Part shown: piece after piece, positions 7,269-14,076 of the stretch
Numbering within the stretch: the first letter of the stretch is position 1
Layout: each line of letters starts with the position of its first letter
Assembly: GCA_000310025.1 (NCBI GenBank)
Contig: FN649741.1
Coordinates: 3,483,563 to 3,497,638 of the forward strand
DNA length: 14,076 nt
Direction of reading: 5' to 3'
Source of the DNA: Ectocarpus siliculosus
Lineage: Eukaryota > Sar > Phaeophyceae > Ectocarpales > Ectocarpaceae
The notes under the pieces: model-generated
Seen by the model: only the letters and a program-made list of their open reading frames with translations
What the model was told of the DNA's origin: nothing
Database searches by the model: none
Translations under genes and position numbers: made by a program

Positions 7269-10200
7269 GTGAGTGTAAGAGAAAGGGGAGAACTACATGT
7301 GAGGAGTGGGACAAGCAAAGAAAGGTGGTCTGCGTGCAAGGGACTGTCGACTTTGATGATACAGAGGTCACGCACAAATGCGCGACACACTGTACATGTA
7401 GACTATCCATCTCATGTATTCGACTTACTATTTTTCCTCGAGAACGTGCGGATGCTTGCATAGTTCACATGTCCGGAGCGATGTAAAGAAACCTTCCGTA
7501 CGGTACGCATGCATTGGCCCAGCGTGGAGAGGTGCTACGTATGCGGTAGGTTGTTTTTGCATTTTCGTTCTACCAAACGGCAACACCAACTGAATGAAAA
7601 ATCTCCAGAACTGGCTCTATTGCGTAGACTTTTCGTTCGTCTTAACGTTCAGTTTTGCTTTCATCTCTTGCCCATCTCTTGGTCATGGCATCAATGAGAG
7701 CCACCACACCAAAGTACCGAAAGTGGTGTGTGTCTCAATTCATCCGAATTGTTCGATCGGGTTGCACAAGCCACGGCAGCGCCCTGAGAAAGCAACACAC
7801 ATGCGGCACTTTCATTTTTAGAATGAATAACGCGGGGTTCACCTTTGACTTTTAGTCACACAACCCCCACGACATGCACACGCGCATCTGCTGTTTTTTT
7901 GCAGCTCACTCACTACCACCTAAACCTCATCATTGTTGGATTTGTCAAAGTCAACTCATGTGCGTTGACACTGCTGTTGTACGTAGGTGGAATATCAGGG
8001 CCTGTCGCACGAAGTTTTCCCGTAAATTCCTCGGTATGTTGTCAGTGGGACAGTCCATCGGGTGATTGCACTGTTCACATGGTATCAGTTGGAGGGGCGT
8101 GATCTACAGCAGCAGTCGGAACATGAATGGTAGGACTGAGGTAGTACCGTTGCTAAAGGACGACCTAACCTCCATACAAACCGTGTGCAGTAGCTCTGTC
8201 AAGTTATTTTCTCTGTGGGTGTTGGATGCCTGGAGGACAAGGTTCGGCCCCATGCCGCTCGCCCCCACCATCCTCCGTCACAAGTAGCTTGCTGCCAACA
8301 TGGGGCGCGCCAACGCTGTTAACATAGCAGCAACAACACCATCTTGCTTCTCTTCGCAACAATTACACTCTCCTGCCGAGCACCTTCTCCACTTCCAACG
8401 CGCGCTGCTTGCCACACACGCAAACACGCAGCTACTTCAACCAGGGCCTGCGCTTCACGTCCACCTTCAAGTTCGACTACGCCGCCGAGAGCCAGCTCGC
8501 CGCCCTCAACGAGGACCCGTCGTGCGCCATGTGCGAGTGGGGCCTCGCCCTGGCCTACGGCCAGAACCTCAACGACGCGTTGGTGATGTCCCTCGAGCCC
8601 TGGTTCCTTGCCAACGAGCCCCTGGCATTTCAGGCGGTGCAGCGGGCGCAGGCGCTGCTTCTCTCGGCGGAGAGCGAGGCCGAAAGAAGCAGCAGCGGAG
8701 AAGAAGGGGGGGAGGAGGAGGAGGAGGACGCGGGTGCTGCTCCGTCGGCGTACGGGTCGGGGGACGAGGAGGAGGCGCCCGACAGCAGACGACGGGGAGA
8801 CGACAGTTCTACGCGGCCTCCTCCTTCTTCTTCTTCTTCTTCGACGGCAATGCGTAGACGAGACCTGGCGCTGGTGTCCGCCCTCTCTCTCAAGTTTGTC
8901 GCCACCCTCGAGGTACAGCGGCAGAAAGAAGAAGAGGCAACGAGGCAACAGCAGTCGAGAGGGTTCAATTACCCCCCACGTAGGGATGGGTGTCATTGCC
9001 CACGGTAGATTTGACGGTGCCACAGGTGTGAGCTGGATATAGGCTTTTCAAAATTATTTCCCACGGTAGATACGTAGCAAGACAGCGCCTCTTCGTACGA
9101 ATGATTTTGTTTTTTGGCGGAGTATTTCAATCACACGCATTCAACAGCACGGCGGGATTCGTATCGACGAGTCTCACTTCTTTTCCTGCCGGCCTTTGTT
9201 TGTCCGTGTCAAAATAGCGAATTGCGCATGATGGCAGGGGTCACAACGTCGTGAATCCCCGTTGCTTCTCTCTTGTGTGTCGATCGCGTTTCTCGTGCCC
9301 GCCGCGCATTACCTACTCACACAAACACGCAGGTGGGGGGGGGGCTAGAAGGCATGTCGATTTCGGTTGCTTTTTGTCCCGTTGCTCGCACGCAAACTAA
9401 ACACCTACCTGTGTCCATTGGTCTCGTGAAGCTATGTACACCGGATGCAGGTCCGCTACACTGCCCATCAAGCCGGGTCAGCTAGGTCGATGCCTTCCTT
9501 CGACTTGTGTGGTTATATCTAGAACGGGCTACAGGATTCACTTTGACGGTACAGTATGTATTCTTAAATTAGAAGAATGAAAACAAAGAACACACGAACG
9601 CGCGACCGCACTTACGCCGGCAGGAGTACGAGTCCCACTTCGTCGACGGACTCCCGGCATCGCTCAACCAGGCCTACGCGGAGGCCATGGCGGATGCCGC
9701 TGCCCGGTCGGAGGAGGAAGGGTGGCCCGACCACCCCATCGTTCTTCTTCTTGCTGCGGACGCTTGGATGAACATCTCGCCCTGGGACTGTTGAGTGTGG
9801 TCGTTTTTTTTTCTTTTTCCTTTTCTTCCCGTGATCAAAGTCGGCCATGTCTGCTTGAGAAAATGGATGGGACAACAGCGGCGTTTTGGAAGCAGGAGGA
9901 GCGATTTTTGCACCCGTGTCTGCTGCTGTCTTGTGCTGCTGCTGTTCCCCCCCCCCTGCCCAACCCCTGCACCCCACCACCTATGCATGCAATAAACACC
10001 AACGACCCAACAACAACAACAACACACGAAAAACAGATTGGGAAACCCCTTCGGTGATGAGGCCCAACGCGAGGAAGGCCAGGACCCTGCTGGAAGACGC
10101 CATGCTCCTCGACCCCGACAACCCCTGGGCGATCCACTTCTACACCCACCTCATGGAGGTCGGGGCAGAGGCAGGAGCCGCCGTCGCCCCGGCGCAGCGG

Positions 10201-13200
10201 CTAGAGTACCTTGTTCCCGGGGCACCGCACCTCCAGGTTGTTGTTGCAGGTTGTTGTTGTTGTTGTTGTTGTAGTTGTAGTTGATGTTGCGTGGGTGCAG
10301 GGCTGGAAGCGATATCGATCTCCGCTGGTGGTGGTGGTGGTGGTGGTGTGGTTGTTGTTGTTGTTGTTGCTGCTGCCATTGCTGGTGCGTTTCGCTGTTG
10401 GTCGCACGCAAGCCTTTTAGAAAGCAATTTGTCTGTCGCATCGTGTATGTATGTGGACATGCTAGCTTTGTTTAGACGTGGGAACACAAGAGGAGAAGGT
10501 GAGCAGACGACACGGGTGTGATGTCGTCGCCTTCGTGACGGCGGCACGCGGAATAGTACACCTTCGGCAAGTATTGTCCGCGCTCTCGTCCATGCCTCCT
10601 CCGTCGAGCATTGTACACGAAAAACTACCTGTTTTTTTGCAACTCCCTCTGCTGCAGGCAATCGTGTTTGTCGCGGCTCGAAGGAACCCCCCTCTCTGCA
10701 CGATGCGTATGCATACCATCCCCCCGTCCCCCGCAATACACCCCTCTCTCGCGACGCAGCACATGCAGTCCCACGTGGAGTTTCGCACCGGCCAGTGGCA
10801 CGACGCCAGCGAGGCGAACTTGCGGGCCGTTGCCCTCCCAGATTCGGACGCCAGCTACCCGGATCACAACATGGACATGCTCATGTGAGGAGAAAGGGTG
10901 TACTGTAGCTTGGTCTCGTCGCTAGTCGCAGGCTACCTTGGCGTGTGTGTGTTCAATTCCATTTATTTACACCTCTCGGTGTATAAGTTTGACGCATCTG
11001 CCGAGTTCACAAAATAGCTTCTTTTTTTTTTTTCCGCTTCATTTTTTTGTTTTTTGCCCACCTTTCCTCCTGCGGTGCTTGCCTCAGTGTTAATATCGCG
11101 AGCAGGGTTCAGCCATCCTTTTTCCTCGTCGACCGTGAACTCGACGTGTGTAATGTGCATATGATCACGAAATCTAATTTTTTCCGATTGAAAAGCGTAG
11201 GCACAGAAAACCCACCGGAGAGAAAAATTAGAACCCCCAACCTGCTACAAGGTAGGTTTACGAGTTGGACTACAAGATCCATTTGGTATACTCTCAAACC
11301 CACCTAAGAAACATATTGTACAATTGGTAATCTATTCACCACACACATTGCCTTATATATATATATATTTTTTTTTTGCATGTGTACACGTGTGCAGGTG
11401 GGCGTTGGGGGTGGAGGGCAGGCGGACGGAATCCGGGAGCATCGGGCGACGGCTGACGGCCTACTCGACCGCTCGTGTGCTGGCCGGCGTGACGGCACCT
11501 CTCCTACCGCCGGAGAGGTACCTGGCGCAGGAGCCGCTGCACCTCTGCGCCTTCGCGGACTGGGAAGGAGTCCTCGCTCTCGCGCCCCCCCCCGACGGAG
11601 CAGAGTTTCCCCTTGCTGCTTACCGCTTCGCCCGGAGGTGCGTTTCGATATGTGCAGGGGAGATAGATGCACCACGAAAGTGTCGCTGAGTAGGTGGTGT
11701 GCTGTGCGACGGGTGGGGGAGAGGGGGTGCGCTAAGAGGGAGAGAGAGAGAGAGAGAGGGAGAGAGGTGGATGTTCTACGCCAGGGCGAGGAAGCTTTCG
11801 CATGCTGAGGAGGATCTGTAGCAGTAGCGCTCTTGGGCGGGTAAGACCCAAGGAACCCGCATGTGGTTGCCGCGTGGCATGGTTGTACCTGCTGTGTTGT
11901 GGCCAGGCCAGCTCGAGCGTAGCATGTTTGCACCTGCCGTGTTGCGGCCAGGTCAGACTCGCCAAGTCTGCCGAGCTTCACGAACACACCCCTTGTGCTG
12001 CCGCTGCCGTGTTTCGTTCAATCTCTCGTAGTTTTGCTTTCGCCAACGCCAAAGACTGGGACAGCTACCGGCGAGAACAAGGTTTCATTACCGCCGGCGT
12101 GGAGATAATGGAAGGCAGGACTCAGTACTACGGGGTGTACAATGTGAGGCCGATGTTCCTCGTAGCAGGACACTCACCATTAATAATAGTGGTATCGGCG
12201 AGACCCCCGCGCGCGCAGGATGGACCGGCTCGATTTGACCCTCTATGCTGAGTTTTTTTTTTTTGTGTTTTGAACTTAAAGGCGTGCCAATGCCGAAGGT
12301 TGCACAAGATACCGCACACCGCTATTGAAGCTCAACTACTCTGCATGACGGTGCCGAAAATGGAGGCTTTGGAACCGTCCCATGGAGAGCTTGCATCGTT
12401 TGACAGTGGCATCCTCTTCGCCATGGAGCATTCGTGTAGTCGAGCATCGAGAATCTTGTGTCACGTATCTACGGTACCACCCCAACCTCGAGAGATTGCG
12501 GCATGCGGGGGCCGTCTCGATACGCCGCCCCTTTTGGGTCGAAGGCGTAGATGCAAATAGTAGCGAAACAGTTCCTTTCATTTTATTGCAGCGCCCCCGA
12601 ACCGCTGTATCCACACCTGTCTCTGATGATTTGTCGCCGGCAGCGGGGTCGCTTCCTTCTTCTCGTCGTTGGACCTTTTGCCCCGTGTTTGCGGGGGGGT
12701 TCACGTGTTTGGTCCTCGTTCGCGTGCGCTACTAACACCTCCCGGTGCGATGTGGTACTGCGCGGCCTTCACCGCATCCCTCCTCCTGATCGTGAGAGAT
12801 GACACGTCGCTTACCTCCCCTCCTCTAGCCCTGATCGAAAAACACAAAGAAAGTCGCTCCCTTCCTCCCTCCGGCAGGCGGCTGAGCTGACCAGAATCCT
12901 GGACCTGCTTTCTCGGGCCGAAGGGTTGCGCGGTGGCATCCACGTCAGCGCTGCCGGCACAACACCCGGCGACGTCACCACCGCTGCTACCGCCGGACCC
13001 GAAGAGCTGGAACTCCTGCGGCAGGCGGTGGAGATGCAGGACGCGCTGGGTTACGACGAGCCGCCGCGGCTGCCTGTGCCGACGAGGCTCTTCCTCGCCG
13101 CGGCCCTGCTTCGCGGGGTAGACAGCGGAGGCGGAGGCGGCGGCATCGAGGGGGGAGTCGACGGCAGCAGCGTCGGCGATGGCGACACCGCGACCACAAC

Positions 13201-13900
13201 GGCACCGGTGTCAGCAGCGCCACCAACGCTCACGACACCGACCACCACGGCAGCGGCAGCGGCGGCGGTGGAAGAGGCGGAGGCCGTCCTCCTAGAGGTT
13301 GACGCCGAGTACCCGGGCATGGGCCGGACGCTGCTGGGCCTCTGGCGGTGCCGCGAGGCGCTCGGGAAGCACGACGAGGCCCTCGCCCTTCGGGAGCGGT
13401 TCCTCGCCAGCTGGGGACCCTACTCCGAGGTTTGGCTCGAGGACAGCGCGCATGTCGGCGGGGTTCTTGGAGGAGGGGACGGCGGCGGCGGCGGCAGCGG
13501 CGGGGGGGCACCTGTGGTCGGGGCAGGTTTGGACGAGGAGGAAGGGCTCCACCACCACGCTCCCCAGGGCGTCGATGGCAAGGACTATCGCGTCCTTGCC
13601 GGGCTGACAGTCGCGGCCGCGGCGCTGTCGCTCTCCGCGTTTCTCCTGGCGGCCGCAAGGCGGAGGAGCGGTGGGGGTTGCGGGGGAGGCGTGTTTCGTG
13701 CGCTGCTGCCGCGGGGGGCTGGGGGCTCAGCGGCGGGAGCGGAGGCGGTGTCCATCGTGGTGCCAGGCCGCGGTCAGGGTCGGCGAGCGAGAGGGAGGAG
13801 TGACAACGGCAACAGCAGCGGAGGGCACGGGTACCGCACCATCGGAGAGGGCAGCGGCGATGATGGCTCGGTTGTGCAAATCGACGGCGGCGTCTTGTAG
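7144..13900 (+). CDS. Signal-peptide, TPR-like, single-pass membrane protein (8 exons)
   Basis: Proposed exons: 7144-7268, 8432-8912, 9624-9789, 10037-10236, 10760-10884, 11398-11637, 12032-12080, 12878-13900 (stop TAG); 802 residues. Residues 1-19 form a hydrophobic signal peptide. The ectodomain carries, in order, YFNQGL (43-48), DPSCAMCEWG (70-79), SPWDYW (ends 259), LLDPDNPWAIHFYTHLMEVG (from 281), HLQHMQSHVEFRTGQW (322-337), YPDHNMDML (357-365), then helical repeats with FADWEGVLAL and CREALGKHDEALALRERFL. This order matches a family of TPR-containing proteins common in bacteria, whose biochemical role I do not know. Residues 701-723 are a hydrophobic helix followed by RRR, so a type I topology with a short cytosolic Gly/Arg tail is expected. 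Acidic/Ser (121-182) and Gly/Ser/Thr insertions interrupt the domain. Codon phases agree at six introns; intron 7 has a one-base conflict. Confidence 0.85.
7269..8431 (+). other. Intron 1 of TPR membrane protein gene
   Basis: 1,163 bp, bounded by GTGAGT and ACACGCAG. No coding block, tRNA or box C/D snoRNA could be supported on either strand. Lower GC than the exons and scattered stops in all frames. Confidence 0.7.
8432..8912 (+). CDS. TPR membrane protein exon 2
   Basis: The acceptor is ACACGCAG before CTACTTC and the donor is CTCGAG|GTACAG (phase 0). It carries the strongest family motifs: YFNQGLRF, DPSCAMCEWGLALAYGQNLN and the helix LALVSALSLKF. Residues about 121-182 are an acidic, Ser-rich insertion with a GAG-type repeat at 8708-8728. 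The CxxC pair (Cys73, Cys76) is in the loop between the two helices of the first repeat. Confidence 0.9.
8913..9623 (+). other. Intron 2 of TPR membrane protein gene
   Basis: 711 bp from GTACAG to GCCGGCAG. No recognisable genes. Contains a G-run at about 9334-9343. The exon 2 frame stays open for another 93 bases inside the intron, but that sequence shows no family match. Confidence 0.7.
9624..9789 (+). CDS. TPR membrane protein exon 3
   Basis: The acceptor is GCCGGCAG before GAGTAC. It encodes EYESHFVDGL, LNQAYAEAMADAAARS, HPIVLLLAADAWMNISPWD. The frame would hit TGA two bases after GACT; splicing at T|GTTGAG and joining to AT|TGG gives SPWDYW, the family motif. That reconstruction fixes the border although the donor context is weak. 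Confidence 0.88.
9790..10036 (+). other. Intron 3 of TPR membrane protein gene
   Basis: 247 bp, the shortest intron of the gene. It starts GTTGAG, has a T-rich block just inside the donor (about 9804-9828), an A/C-rich CAA repeat at about 10009-10024, and ends AAAAACAG. Nothing else seen. Confidence 0.7.
10037..10236 (+). CDS. TPR membrane protein exon 4
   Basis: The acceptor is CGAAAAACAG before ATTGGG and the donor is CTCCAG|GTTGTT, phase 0. It encodes ARTLLEDAMLLDPDNPWAIH, FYTHLMEVG, then PAQRLEYLVPGAPHLQ. This is a canonical TPR-like helix pair followed by the family's His-rich site. The donor lies at the start of a GTT microsatellite. Confidence 0.9.
10237..10372. repeat. GTT and GGT microsatellites at an intron start
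   Basis: GTT array at 10237-10283 starting exactly at the exon 4 donor, then GGT array at about 10326-10349 running into a second GTT array to about 10370. Confidence 0.95.
10237..10759 (+). other. Intron 4 of TPR membrane protein gene
   Basis: 523 bp, starting in a GTT microsatellite and containing a second GGT/GTT block. The second half holds no supported gene; a long open frame there is explained by base composition and runs into exon 5. Confidence 0.7.
10760..10884 (+). CDS. TPR membrane protein exon 5
   Basis: The acceptor is CGCGACGCAG before CACATG and the donor is CTCAT|GTGAGG (phase 2). It encodes HMQSHVEFRTGQWHDASEAN and ends YPDHNMDML. It joins exon 4 to give HLQHMQSH, the equivalent of the HLxHMPSH motif of bacterial relatives. 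Unspliced reading would stop at the TGA within the donor. Confidence 0.88.
10885..11397 (+). other. Intron 5 of TPR membrane protein gene
   Basis: 513 bp from GTGAGG to GTGTGCAG, AT-richer than its surroundings. It holds T-runs at about 11022-11032 and 11045-11056 and a TA repeat before the acceptor. No gene seen. Confidence 0.7.
11354..11378. repeat. TA repeat and T-run
   Basis: TA array followed by about ten T, about 20 bp before the exon 6 acceptor, serving as its pyrimidine tract. Confidence 0.9.
11398..11637 (+). CDS. TPR membrane protein exon 6
   Basis: The acceptor GTGTGCAG before GTGGGC is preceded by a TA repeat and a T-run. The leftover AT from exon 5 plus G gives Met, then WALGVEGRR. 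Later it encodes YLAQEPLHLCAFADWEGVLA and FPLAAYRFAR, matching the helical C-terminal repeats of the family. The donor is CGGAG|GTGCGT, phase 2. Confidence 0.85.
11736..11766. repeat. GA microsatellite
   Basis: GA-rich tract in intron 6 of the plus-strand gene. Confidence 0.9.
11877..11966. repeat. Degenerate 45-bp tandem duplication
   Basis: Two adjacent 45-bp units begin GCATGGTTGTACCTGC and GCATGTTTGCACCTGC and share GTGTTGTGGCCAGG / GTGTTGCGGCCAGG. Most differences in the first 34 bases are transitions. Lies wholly in intron 6. Confidence 0.8.
12032..12080 (+). CDS. TPR membrane protein exon 7 (49 nt, end uncertain)
   Basis: The acceptor is ATCTCTCGTAG before TTTTGC. AG from exon 6 plus T gives Ser, then FAFANAKDWDSYRREQ, continuing the helix FARSFAFA. 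The expected continuation is AAELTRILDLL in exon 8. The obvious donor G|GTTTCA at 12081/12082 leaves one base too many for the exon 8 frame; see the finding on this intron. An alternative longer exon using phase-0 donor AAT|GTGAGG at 12141/12142 would keep the frame but insert about 20 unrelated residues. Confidence 0.6.
12081..12877 (+). other. Intron 7 of TPR membrane protein gene
   Basis: About 797 bp. The ends are either GG..AG (12081-12877) or GT..GG (12082-12878) if the reading frame is to be kept; canonical GT..AG shifts it by one base. Contains a T-run at about 12252-12262. No supported gene or extra exon was found. Confidence 0.55.
12878..13900 (+). CDS. TPR membrane protein exon 8 (TM helix, stop)
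   Basis: The acceptor is CCTCCGGCAG before GCGGCTGAG; only phase 0 avoids an immediate TGA. It encodes AAELTRILDLLSRAEGL, a second helix pair, a Gly/Ser/Thr/Ala-rich insert, then VEEAEAVLLEVDAEYPGM and CREALGKHDEALALRERFL as a last TPR-like unit. A Gly-rich and acidic stalk precedes the predicted transmembrane segment VLAGLTVAAAALSLSAFLL (from residue 701) and RRR stop-transfer signal. The tail is Gly/Arg/Ser-rich; TAG at 13898-13900. Confidence 0.88.
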   Translation, partial: AAELTRILDLLSRAEGLRGGIHVSAAGTTPGDVTTAATAGPEELELLRQAVEMQDALGYDEPPRLPVPTRLFLAAALLRGVDSGGGGGGIEGGVDGSSVGDGDTATTTAPVSAAPPTLTTPTTTAAAAAAVEEAEAVLLEVDAEYPGMGRTLLGLWRCREALGKHDEALALRERFLASWGPYSEVWLEDSAHVGGVLGGGDGGGGGSGGGAPVVGAGLDEEEGLHHHAPQGVDGKDYRVLAGLTVAAAALSLSAFLLAAARRRSGGGCGGGVFRALLPRGAGGSAAGAEAVSIVVPGRGQGRRARGRSDNGNSSGGHGYRTIGEGSGDDGSVVQIDGGVL

Positions 13901-14076
13901 AGGCGATGCGGGCGAAGGGTTCGTGGGTAAACAACGCCTAGAACGAGAAAACCCTGCGGCATGGAGGGACGGGGAGGGGGTGTTCACCCCGGGCACCGTG
14001 TTCCGTCTGTCGCCTCTTTGTTGCTGCTGCGTCAGGCTGAAGGGGGGGCGGGCGGGGGAGGGGGGGGGGGGGGGGG
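13901..14076 (+). other. 3' flank of TPR membrane protein gene
   Basis: 176 bp after the TAG stop, presumably 3' UTR. No clear polyadenylation signal. It becomes strongly G-rich and ends in a 17-base G-run at the window edge. Confidence 0.5.

Larger units (their letters stand above)
11638..12031 (+). other. Intron 6 of TPR membrane protein gene
   Basis: 394 bp from GTGCGT to TCTCGTAG. Contains a GA repeat and a degenerate 45-bp tandem duplication. No gene seen. Confidence 0.7.

Noticed and set aside
7359-7930. Box-C-like TGATGA strings considered as intronic snoRNAs
   Set aside because: No matching CTGA box D at a suitable distance and no terminal stem.
8319-9023. 234-codon minus-strand frame over exon 2 of the plus gene
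   Set aside because: The opposite strand carries clear family motifs with matching splice sites; this is a GC-driven shadow.
12270-12735. Open frames in intron 7, considered as an extra exon bridging exons 7 and 8
   Set aside because: No splice-bounded segment resembled the family, and the expected protein continues directly from REQ to AAELTRI.
13230-13934. 234-codon minus-strand frame over exon 8
   Set aside because: Arg/Pro-rich translation opposite the TPR and TM coding sequence; no family features.
14041-14076. Terminal G-run as a telomere or functional G-quadruplex
   Set aside because: It is a simple homopolymer at the window edge, with no telomere repeat unit; it may only mark low-complexity or contig-end sequence.

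Overview
The window looks like nuclear DNA of a eukaryote with intron-rich genes, most likely a brown alga (Ectocarpus-like stramenopile). The reasons are GC-rich coding exons separated by 250-1,200 bp introns with GT..AG borders and long pyrimidine tracts, abundant CTG/GGC/GA microsatellites, coding exons full of Ser, Gly, Ala and Asp/Glu runs, and neighbouring genes on opposite strands. No bacterial-style operon, RBS, CRISPR array, tRNA, rRNA or transposase was seen. The species assignment is an inference.

Two genes stand head to head. Left (about 1-6733, minus strand) is a homologue of EDRF1 (erythroid differentiation-related factor 1), cut by the left edge. It was assembled by joining conserved blocks across splice sites. 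Five exons and the long second exon match EDRF1 in the expected order; the first exon and the last visible exon are less certain. Every intron in the model falls in phase 0.

Right (7144-13900, plus strand) is a complete 8-exon gene for a predicted 802-residue single-pass membrane protein. It has a signal peptide in exon 1, a TPR-like ectodomain with the block order of a family mostly known from bacteria (YFNQGL, CAMCxWG, SPWDYW, HFYTHxME, HMQSH), one transmembrane helix near the C-terminus and a short Gly/Arg-rich tail. Intron phases match at six of the seven introns; the seventh has a one-base conflict.

The 410 bp between the two putative start codons (6734-7143) would be a shared divergent promoter. 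The remaining sequence is introns and microsatellites, several of the latter lying directly on splice sites. Intron 6 of the plus gene carries a degenerate 45-bp tandem duplication, and one EDRF1 intron carries three copies of a short motif. The two genes have no evident common pathway. EDRF1 homologues also carry TPR-like repeats, but in a C-terminal part outside this window. No clearly novel defence or mobile system was found; the most notable items are the membrane-anchored TPR protein and its odd seventh intron.
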